DNA from: a bacterium | Lineage (GTDB): Bacteria; CLD3; SB21 | Length of the DNA: 64,000 bases | Direction: 5' to 3' | Assembly: GCA_013360215.1 (NCBI GenBank) | Contig: JABWCP010000001.1 | Location: 215,144 to 279,143, forward strand | In this document: piece by piece, positions 8,008 to 16,331 of the stretch | Position numbering within the stretch: position 1 is the first letter of the stretch | Layout of the letters: each line of letters begins with the position of its first letter | Notes under the pieces: model-generated | Told to the model about the DNA's origin: nothing | Databases searched by the model: none | The model's input: only the letters and a program-made list of their open reading frames with translations | Made by a program: the position numbers and the translations under genes

Positions 8008-9339
8008 CTATGATGCAGGCACTTCGGCTGACTTGGGAACTCGTACCATCGTCAGCAATATCATACCCAGAATAAAAAAAACTATTAGCGATACAATGGA
8101 TAAACGGGACGAACCGGTCGCTTGCCGAATGACGGCAAACACAAGCGGACCCCATATCGCAGAAAACTTGGTAAATACAGAATAAAACGCATAATACTCG
8201 GCAGAAGATTCTTTGGGAATCATCGCACCGTAATACGAACGGCTCAGCGCTTGCGACCCACCCATGACGATGCCGACCACCACGCCCAGCGCCATATATT
8301 CAGCCGAAGTAGTCATCCCATACGCATACAAGACGACCAACGACCACCCGACCAATGTCGTAAGAATCGCCTTTTGTGTACTCCAACGTTCGGCGAGTTT
8401 ACTGAAAAGTAGTGCACCGAACATGGCCACGATCTGGATCACAAAAAGTGTGATCATGAGTACCGAAGTCGAGAGACCGAGTTCTTCTTTCCCGTAGATA
8501 GTTGCCATGACTATCGTAGTTTGAATACCTTCGTTATACAACATAAAAGCGATAAGAAAAATTAACAGATACGGCGTGGAAACTATTTTTTTAAGTACAC
8601 CGACCGTCCGACGTAATCCGAGACGAATATACGCTATGACTTTGGGCGAACTTCTTAAATCATCAGGTATGTTTTCCGTCGCAGGCGCTTCGTGTACATA
8701 TTTCCAAGTAAAAATAGAAAACCCGGCCCACCACAAACCGGAAAATGCCAGTACCAAACGAACTGCCATCGTACCGGTCAATCCCAACGCATCGTGTCCT
8801 AAAATAAGACCGAGGCATAACAAAAACTGGATGTCGCTTCCGATATAACCATACGCGAAACCTTTCCCGGATACCCAATCCATCTGCCCGGGCGGAGCGA
8901 CATGCGGCAAAAAAGCGTCATAAAAAATGTTTCCGCCGACAAAACCGATTTGGGCGATGATCAGAAAAATCATAGTCATCCATACATCACCGGACCCGCA
9001 AAAAAACAGAAGTACGGTAAAAAGACTACCGGTATAACAAAACACCATCAGAAATTTCTTTTTGGCAGCGGTAAAATCAGCGATCGCACCTAACATCGGT
9101 GCACAAAGAAATACAAATAGCGCCGAGCTGCTGATCATAAAGCCCCACAGCGATGTCGCACTATACAGTGTGCCGCCGATATCAAAACCCTCTTTGGGTA
9201 CGACGACATCGGCAAAATACACCGGCAATACCGCCGTGACAACGGTAAGTATGAAGGCCGAATTGGCCCAATCGTACATACACCACCCCCAAATGGATTT
9301 TTTTTCAGAGGGCGTTAACGCAGGATGCCGGGATATCAA
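8008..9339 (-). CDS. MFS transporter, Atg22/UMF1-like
   Basis: 443 residues, about twelve transmembrane segments. The WGWCMYDWANSAF motif at 17-29 is the hallmark of the Atg22/UMF1 (vacuole effluxer-like) MFS family, which in fungi exports amino acids from the vacuole; the bacterial substrate is unknown. The start is TTG at 9339 with GGAG seven bases upstream; no in-frame ATG exists before residue 21. First gene of a two-transporter unit with the TetA-like gene. Confidence 0.85.
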   Translation of the reverse strand: MISRHPALTPSEKKSIWGWCMYDWANSAFILTVVTAVLPVYFADVVVPKEGFDIGGTLYSATSLWGFMISSSALFVFLCAPMLGAIADFTAAKKKFLMVFCYTGSLFTVLLFFCGSGDVWMTMIFLIIAQIGFVGGNIFYDAFLPHVAPPGQMDWVSGKGFAYGYIGSDIQFLLCLGLILGHDALGLTGTMAVRLVLAFSGLWWAGFSIFTWKYVHEAPATENIPDDLRSSPKVIAYIRLGLRRTVGVLKKIVSTPYLLIFLIAFMLYNEGIQTTIVMATIYGKEELGLSTSVLMITLFVIQIVAMFGALLFSKLAERWSTQKAILTTLVGWSLVVLYAYGMTTSAEYMALGVVVGIVMGGSQALSRSYYGAMIPKESSAEYYAFYSVFTKFSAIWGPLVFAVIRQATGSSRLSIVSLIVFFILGMILLTMVRVPKSAEVPAS

Positions 9340-9402
9340 TCGTTAGCTCCGTTTTTGTAGTCGCGCAAAATAAGCGATCATCCGTCGAATGTCAAATTGC
9401 AA

Positions 9403-9431
9403 TTGCACAATGTTTGGCGATGTTCTATATT
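9403..9431 (+). promoter_or_regulatory. Likely purQ promoter
   Basis: TTGCAC (9403-9408) and TATATT (9426-9431) with a 17-bp spacer, about 25 bases before the purQ ATG. Confidence 0.55.
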
Positions 9432-9456
9432 CCCCGCATTCAAAAAAGGAGTTATC

Positions 9457-10158
9457 ATGAAAACGGGTGTTGTCGTATTTCCGGGTTCCAATTGCGATCA
9501 CGATGCTTTTTACACGGCCGGTGAACTGATCGGCCACAAAGCAGAATACATTTGGCACAAAGACCGTAAAGACCTTCGATCGTTTGATCTCATCATCGTA
9601 CCCGGCGGTTTTTCGTATGGCGACTACCTGCGAACCGGCGCCATTGCCCGTTTCGCGCCGATCATGCAGGATGTGATGGATTTTGCAAAATATGGCGGTA
9701 CCGTTTTCGGTGTCTGCAATGGTTTTCAGATTCTGACCGAAGCCGGTTTACTGCCCGGGGCCTTATTGCGCAACAGCCACCTGCACTACGTGTGTAAAAA
9801 TATTTACCTTCGCGCGGAAAATGATAATTCGCGATTTACCAATACGCTGAAAAAAGGCGAAGTGCTCATGGTGCCGATAGCGCACGGTGAAGGCAATTAT
9901 TTTGCCGACAACGAGACGCTCAAACGGCTTGAAGGCGACAACCGTGTTCTTTTTCGCTATTGCACGGAAAACGGAACGATCAACGCCGATGGCAATCCCA
10001 ATGGTTCTCTGAATAATATTGCCGGTATCATGAATGAAAACGGTAATGTCGCCGGTATGATGCCGCATCCGGAGCGTTGTGCAGATCCGGCTTTAGGTCA
10101 AAATGACGGGCTCAAAGTTTTTGAATCGCTGCTTATAGCGCGGCAAAAAGCGGCATAA
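9457..10158 (+). CDS. purQ: Phosphoribosylformylglycinamidine synthase, glutaminase subunit
   Basis: 233 residues. Class I glutamine amidotransferase: nucleophile C87 in FGVCNGFQ, oxyanion GG near 50-51, and the MPHPER catalytic His-Glu near the C-terminus. It supplies ammonia to PurL for FGAM synthesis in purine biosynthesis. The ATG at 9457 is chosen because AAGGAG lies 6 bases before it and the family starts with this strand; upstream in-frame codons are in the promoter. No purL or purS is adjacent. The last 41 codons are duplicated at 13130-13253. Confidence 0.96.
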   Translation: MKTGVVVFPGSNCDHDAFYTAGELIGHKAEYIWHKDRKDLRSFDLIIVPGGFSYGDYLRTGAIARFAPIMQDVMDFAKYGGTVFGVCNGFQILTEAGLLPGALLRNSHLHYVCKNIYLRAENDNSRFTNTLKKGEVLMVPIAHGEGNYFADNETLKRLEGDNRVLFRYCTENGTINADGNPNGSLNNIAGIMNENGNVAGMMPHPERCADPALGQNDGLKVFESLLIARQKAA

Positions 10159-10282
10159 TTTTTTACGCCATCATTTTCCAAACATCATAACCGAAACGAA
10201 GTATCAATCCGCCGACGACGACGAGAAATACGTATCGGATAAACCGATTGCCTTTCAATACAGCCATTCGGCTGCCCACCAC
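10035..10282. repeat. Left copy of a 248-bp direct repeat flanking an insertion
   Basis: Matches 13130-13376 with four substitutions and a one-base indel. It contains the end of purQ (plus strand) and the end of the TSUP permease gene (minus strand). The match breaks off sharply at both ends. The 2847 bp between the copies hold two lipoprotein genes. Recombination between the copies would restore a simple convergent purQ/TSUP junction. Confidence 0.95.
10163..10282 (-). pseudogene. 3' fragment of the TSUP permease gene
   Basis: Encodes, in an intact frame, the last 39 residues of the permease whose complete gene is at 13257-14042, including the WKMMA end. It has no start and joins unrelated AT-rich DNA at 10283. 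A by-product of the duplication. Confidence 0.9.
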
Positions 10283-10593
10283 TTTGTACAGATCATTGTC
10301 GAAATGAAGTGAAGCGAATTCCGGAACGATATGATCGCAAAATGCAATTTATATAATGTAACCCATAAAATTAAACCTTACGATTTCCTCTATCGCGAAC
10401 TAAATTCTTTAAACTTTTCTAACAAGATTTTATCGTTTTGATTCTCGACAACTTTATTTACATGCTTATCAAGTTATTCATTTTCACGCACAAATGTTTT
10501 ATTAAACTTTTTTCATGACCATGTTTTTACATCACTTATTTAATTTTCTGAATCAAGCCCGAAATAATTTCTGCATAAATCCGATAAGCAGAT
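10283..10593. other. AT-rich gap, left end of the insertion
   Basis: 311 bp without a credible gene, hairpin or promoter. It is clearly more AT-rich than the surroundings and has no terminal inverted repeat with the right end of the insertion. Confidence 0.6.
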
Positions 10594-11535
10594 TTAATTA
10601 TTACACTGGCATGAATCCCTTAGCGATTTCACAACAAAATGCGTGTTGATGGAATTATAGGCGCCGAAGTAGCCCGCGATTTTAGCTCCGTCCTGATTTG
10701 TAATATTCGAACGGTACGTAATCGGAGTGGCCGCCGATCGCCAATGCAAAAGTGAGTCGAACAAATCATACCCGAACCCAGTATCTTCACCCATGCCCCA
10801 TGCTCTAGTCAGTACCGTATCAAAGGCCATGACGGTCTCGGATATATTTGTGTACTCCACACCTCCGCATAATTCGATGATTACCGCAGAACCACTATTG
10901 TTAGAAGACTGTAGGTGCGCGGTCTCATCAAACTTAGACCTGTAAATATAGGCGCCGGTCACCGCGGGCCCTGATATATAAGCGACCGCACCGCAGAAAT
11001 CACTCTCGGGCGTATTCTTCTTAGGATAGAGCACGGTCGTATCTCCGGGAGACAAACTCGTGATCGTAATGTGATCCGGAACTCTGACCATCGCTTGATA
11101 AACCTTACCCCCCGGCCTAGTGACCTTGAGCGTGCAGGTTTGAAGCGCCGAGATGTGTAGCGCATTGGATACGTCACGATAGGTCCCCTTACCCACGTTT
11201 TGAAGCTCGACCGTCTGACCCGAAGACGTTATAAATACCTGTGCGTCGTCGTGATACTTCAGCAGCGCATAGTATTCGTTTTGAAACTGACGTAACTGAA
11301 TTTTCAAAAGGTAATCTTGAATATTGGCACCGTCGGTTGAGTCGGGAACAATGGTCAACAGTCGTCCTACGAAAACTTCGACAGGATTGATCCGATCCTC
11401 GTCCGGGGCTACATGTGCGATGACAAACTCACGATCTTTATCCAAGAAGCCTTCATATGGCTTTTTTTTATCATCCGTACAACCGGAACATCCGCATAGT
11501 ACGATGGATATAAAAGCTAAAACAAATTTATTCAT
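10594..11535 (-). CDS. Putative lipoprotein, DUF4249-like
   Basis: 313 residues. The N-terminus has a short signal and a lipobox ending at C16 (VLCGC), so the mature protein is probably anchored in a membrane. The middle (about 70-160) reads as beta-strand repeats with a pattern of a Gly-Thr-Tyr turn followed by an ALQTCTLKVTRPGG-like strand and a MVRVPDHI step, and the end has KIAGYFGAYN. This order resembles DUF4249 lipoproteins of Bacteroidetes that accompany SusC/TonB-type systems, but no receptor gene is near. Second gene of the insertion, 65 bp after the other lipoprotein gene with a terminator-like hairpin between. Confidence 0.5.
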   Translation of the reverse strand: MNKFVLAFISIVLCGCSGCTDDKKKPYEGFLDKDREFVIAHVAPDEDRINPVEVFVGRLLTIVPDSTDGANIQDYLLKIQLRQFQNEYYALLKYHDDAQVFITSSGQTVELQNVGKGTYRDVSNALHISALQTCTLKVTRPGGKVYQAMVRVPDHITITSLSPGDTTVLYPKKNTPESDFCGAVAYISGPAVTGAYIYRSKFDETAHLQSSNNSGSAVIIELCGGVEYTNISETVMAFDTVLTRAWGMGEDTGFGYDLFDSLLHWRSAATPITYRSNITNQDGAKIAGYFGAYNSINTHFVVKSLRDSCQCNN

Positions 11536-11554
11536 AGGGCTCCTAAAATAACAA

Positions 11555-11580
11555 ACTATCCGGTCGCAAAACCGGATAGT
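11555..11580 (-). terminator. Hairpin between the two insertion lipoprotein genes
   Basis: A perfect 10-bp stem (11555-11564 with 11571-11580) and 6-base loop, followed on the minus strand by TTGTTATTTT. It would end, at least partly, transcription of the 11601-12743 gene before the 10594-11535 gene, lowering the expression of the second. Confidence 0.7.
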
Positions 11581-11600
11581 CTGAAAAGAAAAAAGATTAA

Positions 11601-12743
11601 TTACTGTACAATCTGCTTAATAATCCAATCTACATCTGTCAAAGCGCCCCCATCAGCGTTTGCAGTTTCAATATAGTGTTCACCGTTGTTTGTACGAGCG
11701 TATAGTGTTCTCGCATTTATGCTCTTGATGGCGCCTTTCTGATATCTATCATCATTGAGCGATGTCTTCAAATCAACATAATAGGCGCTGTTCTCTTGAA
11801 GCTTTTTGGTATTGTCCGTCATGTCATAGTAGTCGGTGAGAATCTCGCTCGTGGTACCAACCTGCTGATTACGATTGTATCGACCCTGAACATAATTTCC
11901 CGAACTCCAATCCGCCTCGATAGCTACCATACGAACACTGTCTGTCAGATTATCAACGCGGATCAACGAGATTTCCTGCCCATCAGACGTCGGATACCAT
12001 AAGTTCTTGTCGTTTACATCCATATAATAACGTGAATTTCCTGCGGCATCCTCTCTGGTATTGCCATTGAAAACGTGATCTGTCGTACCGTTAAAGTAGC
12101 TATTGATTGGATGTGATCCGTTTGAAAAATACACTTCAAATTCTTCATCGCTTTCGTCTTGTTTTACTTTCACTTTAATCGATCGGCATGCAAAAAAAGT
12201 ACCGGCAATCTGCATGCTTTTGGAAAGAGTATGGGGTTCCAAGGAAGTAGATTTAATAAAAAAAATGAGTTTGTCGGTTTGTTTATCGGGATCGAGTTGA
12301 ACGGTCGTTTCCGATACGGACTGTCCGTCAAAATAGAAAACGGGCATATCCATCACAGGAAGACCAGTCAATTCTTCCTGAATGGAAGGAGAGAAATTAT
12401 ACACGTCCGGATCAAGGCCTACATAGTAAGGTGTTGTACCTAGAGATTTAGAAAGGGACTTGACATTGGAATTGTCATACATCTCGATTTCAATATCCTG
12501 AACAAATCCGTTACTCTTCGACAATTTTATTGAGCTCGGCAGATCGGCGGATTTCACAGCGCCTTTTTTTAATTTTTCAATAAGAGTTTGATCGATCCAA
12601 CTGGGATCGCTTGCAAGAGTCTGGGCCATCTCATTAAGTGTTTCGCGAATTTCCACATCTTCCAGCGATGCGTTGTCCATCTGTTGATGATCGGTACAGG
12701 AAGCAATCATCACGAAGACCATAAGCAAAGGAAATTTTTTCAT
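11601..12743 (-). CDS. Putative lipoprotein of unknown family
   Basis: 380 residues from the ATG at 12743, which follows GGAG and is the start of a typical lipoprotein signal with lipobox MIASC (C16). An upstream in-frame extension exists but lacks a signal and a ribosome binding site. The mature part is Asp/Ser/Asn-rich without recognised motifs; it contains a stretch about residues 140-230 with alternating beta-like segments. First gene of the insertion, with a promoter and a 340-base 5' leader that includes a pentanucleotide repeat. Confidence 0.7.
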   Translation of the reverse strand: MKKFPLLMVFVMIASCTDHQQMDNASLEDVEIRETLNEMAQTLASDPSWIDQTLIEKLKKGAVKSADLPSSIKLSKSNGFVQDIEIEMYDNSNVKSLSKSLGTTPYYVGLDPDVYNFSPSIQEELTGLPVMDMPVFYFDGQSVSETTVQLDPDKQTDKLIFFIKSTSLEPHTLSKSMQIAGTFFACRSIKVKVKQDESDEEFEVYFSNGSHPINSYFNGTTDHVFNGNTREDAAGNSRYYMDVNDKNLWYPTSDGQEISLIRVDNLTDSVRMVAIEADWSSGNYVQGRYNRNQQVGTTSEILTDYYDMTDNTKKLQENSAYYVDLKTSLNDDRYQKGAIKSINARTLYARTNNGEHYIETANADGGALTDVDWIIKQIVQ

Positions 12744-12945
12744 GGGAACTCCATGGTTGAGGAACAGGTTGCATTTAGGCGTAAAACATCCTATAGTTAC
12801 AACTGAGGAAGGCGGTATTACTAAAAAATTCAAAGCTCCGAAGCACTGAATTCGGTAATATTGTTCTTCCTTTTTTTGTTCCAGGTTAAACAAAGCAAGT
12901 TAATTACGGCATCTGCCTTTATTTGATGAAGTCGTTCACCTCCTT

Positions 12946-13071
12946 CAAATAACAATTTTAAGTACTCCAATAATGATTAAAAAAAACCATTGGATTGGAT
13001 TGGATTGGATTGGATTGGATTGGATTGGATTGGATTGGATTGGATTGGATTCTACTTAGAAATCCCCTCAT
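12946..13071 (-). CDS. Possible 41-codon ORF spanning the pentanucleotide repeat
   Basis: ATG at 13071-13069, seven codons, then twenty codons made by the repeat (four IQSNP units), then fourteen codons to TGA. It lies about 15 bases after the predicted transcription start. No ribosome binding site is visible, so translation is doubtful, but each gain or loss of a 5-base unit would shift its frame. Confidence 0.25.
12991..13050. repeat. Pentanucleotide microsatellite, 12 copies of TGGAT
   Basis: Sixty bases of perfect TGGAT units (ATCCA on the transcribed minus strand) with only partial units at each side. It is inside the insertion, within the predicted 5' leader of the lipoprotein gene. 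Such perfect short repeats are prone to slippage. Confidence 0.98.
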
Positions 13072-13091
13072 CCCATTTCATACGACGTGTA

Positions 13092-13120
13092 ATGATACTA
13101 TAGCAACCTTGAATTGTCAA
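13092..13120 (-). promoter_or_regulatory. Promoter of the insertion lipoprotein genes
   Basis: On the minus strand TTGACA (13120-13115), 17-bp spacer, TATCAT (13097-13092). It lies 10 bp inside the right repeat of the insertion and upstream of the microsatellite. Confidence 0.7.
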
Positions 13121-13129
13121 GAAAATTCT

Positions 13130-13253
13130 TGAAAACGGTAATGTCGCCGGTATGATGCCGCATCCGGAGCGTTGTGCAGATCCGGCTTTAGGTCAAAATG
13201 ACGGACTCAAAGTTTTTGAATCGCTGCTTATAGCGCTGCAAAAAGCGGCATGA
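13130..13253 (+). pseudogene. 3' fragment of purQ
   Basis: Reads in frame through the last 40 residues of PurQ (with one Arg to Leu change near the end) to a TGA where the true gene has TAA. No start codon region remains. Marks the right junction of the insertion. Confidence 0.92.
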
Positions 13254-13376
13254 TTTTTACGCCATCATTTTCCAAACATCATAACCGAAACGAAGTATCA
13301 ATCCGCCGACGACGACGAGAAATACGTATCGGATAAACCGATTACCTTTCAATACAGCCATTCGGCTGCCCACCAC
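13130..13376. repeat. Right copy of the 248-bp direct repeat
   Basis: Partner of 10035-10282, about 98 percent identical. Contains the purQ 3' fragment and the 3' part of the complete TSUP permease gene. Confidence 0.95.
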
Positions 13377-14042
13377 CGAACCCGCAATCTGACAAAACGC
13401 CATCGGTATGGCCAACTTCCAGAACACAAACCCGTTCGTAATAAAAAATATCAGCGATGCGATGTCGGCGACGACGTTGACAATTTTGGCCATTGCGGAT
13501 GATTTCAAAAAACTAAATCCGATAACCGAAACAAACGCAAATACAAGCAGACTGCCCGTACCCGGTCCAAAAAAACCATTATAAAAGCCGAGCACGGCAC
13601 ACACAAGTATCGCCGTAGCCGGTAACCGCCAATCTGAAAACGTATGATCATCGGTATGACCCAGATTTTTTTTCATATATGTATAGGCTGCTACGGCTAC
13701 CATGATTATGAGCATCAGTGGCTTGAGCACGTCGGGCTTGAGTAATCGCGAAACCGCGGCGCCTGTGTAGGACATCACCGCGGCCGAAAACGCACATAAT
13801 AAGAGCATTTTAACAGGAATTTGGGTGTGACGCAGATAATGTCGCGCCGCTACGATGGTTCCAGGAATCGAAGAAAAACGATTGGTACCGATCACCATCG
13901 AAACCGGAGCAGTCGGAAATCCTACAAATAAAAAAGGTACTGTAACCAATCCCCCGCCGCCGACGATCGCATCCACAAATCCGGCCAAAAAAGCAAACCC
14001 GCAAACACCTATAAAAAGTAATGAAATGAATTCAAATTCCAT
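13257..14042 (-). CDS. TSUP family permease (TauE/SafE-like)
   Basis: 261 residues, about eight hydrophobic segments. The AIVGGGGLVTVP motif at 25-36 and the second half-repeat FYNGFFGPGTGSL are the signature of the TauE/SafE sulfite/sulfonate exporter family. Located in the inner membrane; it may move sulfite, sulfoacetate or similar anions, but the actual substrate is unknown. Its 3' end is duplicated 3.1 kb to the left. No sulfur genes are adjacent. Confidence 0.88.
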   Translation of the reverse strand: MEFEFISLLFIGVCGFAFLAGFVDAIVGGGGLVTVPFLFVGFPTAPVSMVIGTNRFSSIPGTIVAARHYLRHTQIPVKMLLLCAFSAAVMSYTGAAVSRLLKPDVLKPLMLIIMVAVAAYTYMKKNLGHTDDHTFSDWRLPATAILVCAVLGFYNGFFGPGTGSLLVFAFVSVIGFSFLKSSAMAKIVNVVADIASLIFFITNGFVFWKLAIPMAFCQIAGSVVGSRMAVLKGNRFIRYVFLVVVGGLILRFGYDVWKMMA

Positions 14043-14084
14043 GAATAATCTCTATGCATGATGATTTAATATGATAAAAGACGG

Positions 14085-14834
14085 CTACGCTTCCGACCGC
14101 TTGACATAACGTTCGATCTCCTGAAATATTTTGTGTAACAAACGCACGTCACGGTCTTCCAACGGTGTACGCCCCAGTATGCGCCGGACGCCCAGTAAAA
14201 AATCTTCATTGGTTTTTCGTGGTTTAAATTTTACTGCTTCCAGTACGCGTTGTATTCTTTCATATAATATTTCCATATCTGCCGGTTTGGCCATATCCCA
14301 CACAAACTGCGGATTGCCCGTAAGTCGCGCGGCGAATACTTCATACAAATAGATCATAACCGCATGCGAAAGATTGAGCGAATTTTGAACCGGAGCGGTC
14401 GTCACGGTAGAGAGCACTCGGCACGCATGCACATCTTCGGTTGACAAACCATTTTTTTCTCCACCGAAAACCAAGGCACATGAAGTAACGGGCGAAAAGG
14501 CCGCCATTTGTTGCGCGATTTCGCGCGGTGTAAAACTCGGGAAATGCGTTTCACGACGGCGATTACTTGTGGCAACAGAAAACTGAATACCCTTCAAGGC
14601 GTCGGTAAGTGTCGGATAGATCTGCGCCGAATGAAGTATGTCCTCCGCTTTCACAGCCATCCACAAGGCTTCACGATCCAAATGATCGCATGGACGCACC
14701 AAACGCAAATCCTTCATGCCAAAATTTTTCATGGCGCGAGCGACCGAACCGATATTTCCGGGTGCTTGCGGTTCGACGAGAATAACAGCTATCGAGGTAA
14801 GATCGGGATAAACAAAATCCTTTTGCGGCGTCAC
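14085..14834 (-). CDS. TrmJ/SpoU-type tRNA 2'-O-methyltransferase
   Basis: 249 residues. SPOUT motifs: PGNIGSVARAM (25-35), LVFGGEKNGLS (121-131) and NSLNLSHAV (151-159), as in TrmJ, which methylates the ribose of tRNA position 32. A C-terminal helical extension of about 80 residues is also TrmJ-like. The start is GTG at 14834, overlapping the stop of the PAS gene (GTGA) with AAAGG upstream, so the genes are translationally coupled. Other TrmH-family targets are possible. Confidence 0.85.
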   Translation of the reverse strand: MTPQKDFVYPDLTSIAVILVEPQAPGNIGSVARAMKNFGMKDLRLVRPCDHLDREALWMAVKAEDILHSAQIYPTLTDALKGIQFSVATSNRRRETHFPSFTPREIAQQMAAFSPVTSCALVFGGEKNGLSTEDVHACRVLSTVTTAPVQNSLNLSHAVMIYLYEVFAARLTGNPQFVWDMAKPADMEILYERIQRVLEAVKFKPRKTNEDFLLGVRRILGRTPLEDRDVRLLHKIFQEIERYVKRSEA

Positions 14835-15553
14835 TTCGACCTTTCATCAAGCTTTTTGAGGCGCTCCTTGAGGCGGGCTTCGATATCTAAAAGAGGGGCC
14901 GGTGCACCGTTCATTTGCACCGTATCGATCGGTTCGCCGCTGACTTGCATTTCGCGCACCAAGTCCTGCAAAGTGTCAATCACCGCCGTTATACGCCGCG
15001 TTTCATGCGTACATACCCGCACCAGATCGTGATAGACGGCCAGTTGATTGAGTTCCAGCGACACTTCACTTTTGGCGGATATTACAGCGGAAGCATTGCG
15101 AATATGGTGCGACAGCGTGGTCAATGCTTCGACTAAAGCTTGTATCTGCCCGGCCTGACGTTGGCTTTCGATGAGATGAATCAGTAGCCGATTCTGATCC
15201 GTAATATCTTTGGCGATAAACGATACCGCTACGACATTTTCGTTTTCATCCGTCACCGGTGAAACGGTAATGTAGGCCGATACGACATGCCCGTCTTTGC
15301 GGGTAAGTTCGGTTTCCAAATTTTTGAGCGCACCGTGATCAAACACCTCAATCGCCATTGCACGCATATGGCGTTTGTCATCCAGCGGCGATAGAACATC
15401 CACACTGTGGCCAAGAACGTCTTCCTTGCCATATCCGAGCAATTCACGCGCTCCATCATTCCACGATAAAATAATCTGCGATGGACTGACGGTAAAAATC
15501 GCGTCGCCGGCACGCTGTATCAATGATCCGAAATATTTTTCGATATGATCCAT
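14831..15553 (-). CDS. PAS-domain protein with a histidine-kinase-like helical half but no ATPase domain
   Basis: 240 residues from the ATG at 15553 (GGAGGAGG about 11 bases upstream; an in-frame TTG eight codons earlier is less likely). The PAS domain spans about 5-120 (a SWNDGARELLGY core and an FIAKDITDQ exit), followed by a long helical region 125-235 containing LSHHIRN (H149/H150), which looks like the phospho-acceptor helix of a histidine kinase. No HATPase_c motif follows. It may be a phosphotransfer or dimeric sensor. It lies between the YfiH and TrmJ genes in one tight unit. Confidence 0.7.
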   Translation of the reverse strand: MDHIEKYFGSLIQRAGDAIFTVSPSQIILSWNDGARELLGYGKEDVLGHSVDVLSPLDDKRHMRAMAIEVFDHGALKNLETELTRKDGHVVSAYITVSPVTDENENVVAVSFIAKDITDQNRLLIHLIESQRQAGQIQALVEALTTLSHHIRNASAVISAKSEVSLELNQLAVYHDLVRVCTHETRRITAVIDTLQDLVREMQVSGEPIDTVQMNGAPAPLLDIEARLKERLKKLDERSK

Positions 15554-15557
15554 CGGG

Positions 15558-16331
15558 TCAGTTCCTCCTCCCAATCACGCCGACCATACGGCCAGAACGG
15601 CCCCCGGCAGCGCGGTGCGAATAGTATATATCCGGTTGGCACATCGTACAGGCAGCGGTCACGACGATATGACCGACGCCGGCTTCATCTAATTGTGTGG
15701 CATTAGCTTTCCATAAATCAAGATGCGGTTTCGGGTAGTCGCGACGATTGACAAACGCCGTATCAAACATTGACGCAACCTCATCACTGACTTCATAATG
15801 ATCCGCGCCGATGGACGGCCCAAGGACCGCCACGGCATGACCCAATGAACATCCGAATGTTTGTTGAATAGAAGCCATCGTTTTTTTGATAATTTGTTTC
15901 TGCGTTCCGCGCCAGCCTGCATGTATCACAGCGATGATACGATGCGCAGGCTCATAAAATAAAACCGGTACACAATCCGCCGCGACGACGGTCAGAAATT
16001 TTTTCGACTGGTCGGTATACATCGCATCGGTATCGGCACAGAGGGTTTGCTCCTGCAAAAAAACGACGCGATCTTCGTGCACCTGATGCTGTCGAATTAC
16101 ATCATTCATATCTACACCGAGCGCTCGCCAAAACCGTTGCCGATTTTCTTCGACACGATGCGGATTATCATCCGTGCTCAGTCCAAGATTGAGCCCTTTG
16201 TAATCCCCCTCGCTGACACCGCCGATGCGCGTGGACATCACAGCCATCACGTCGGGAAATTTTTCGAGCGCCGGAAACCGGCAAAGGCGCAATCCGTCTT
16301 TTTCTTCGAAAATCATGGAGGGTTCAGGCAC
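15558..16331 (-). CDS. YfiH/PgeF (DUF152, multicopper-oxidase-fold purine nucleosidase) protein
   Basis: 257 residues, full length. H82, C120 and H137 form the zinc-site triad of the family (QHQVH, AADCVP, HAGWRG motifs), and the YSHRA...GR signature near the C-terminus is present. Members were called polyphenol oxidase or laccase-domain proteins; characterised ones act on purine nucleosides or proofread peptidoglycan synthesis. The start is GTG at 16331, with GGAG seven bases upstream, overlapping the CDF gene end by 8 bp. Coupled to the CDF transporter upstream. Confidence 0.88.
   Translation of the reverse strand: MPEPSMIFEEKDGLRLCRFPALEKFPDVMAVMSTRIGGVSEGDYKGLNLGLSTDDNPHRVEENRQRFWRALGVDMNDVIRQHQVHEDRVVFLQEQTLCADTDAMYTDQSKKFLTVVAADCVPVLFYEPAHRIIAVIHAGWRGTQKQIIKKTMASIQQTFGCSLGHAVAVLGPSIGADHYEVSDEVASMFDTAFVNRRDYPKPHLDLWKANATQLDEAGVGHIVVTAACTMCQPDIYYSHRAAGGRSGRMVGVIGRRN

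Larger units (their letters stand above)
12744..13129. other. Long 5' leader of the insertion lipoprotein gene
   Basis: 386 bp holding, on the minus strand, a promoter (13092-13120), a possible 41-codon frame with the pentanucleotide repeat (12946-13071), and a strong Shine-Dalgarno-like AAGGAGGTGA (about 12935-12944) that has no start codon at a usable distance. Nothing else is recognisable. Confidence 0.6.

Noticed and set aside
9397-9456. Longer purQ start 20 codons upstream
   Set aside because: That stretch holds the promoter -10; AAGGAG and the family start match the ATG at 9457.
12991-13050. Regular repeat that might be a CRISPR array
   Set aside because: Five-base units without spacers, and no cas genes near; it is a microsatellite.
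10283-13129. The insertion as an insertion sequence or integron
   Set aside because: There is no transposase or integrase, no terminal inverted repeats, and the flanking repeat is 248 bp of chromosomal genes rather than a short target-site duplication.
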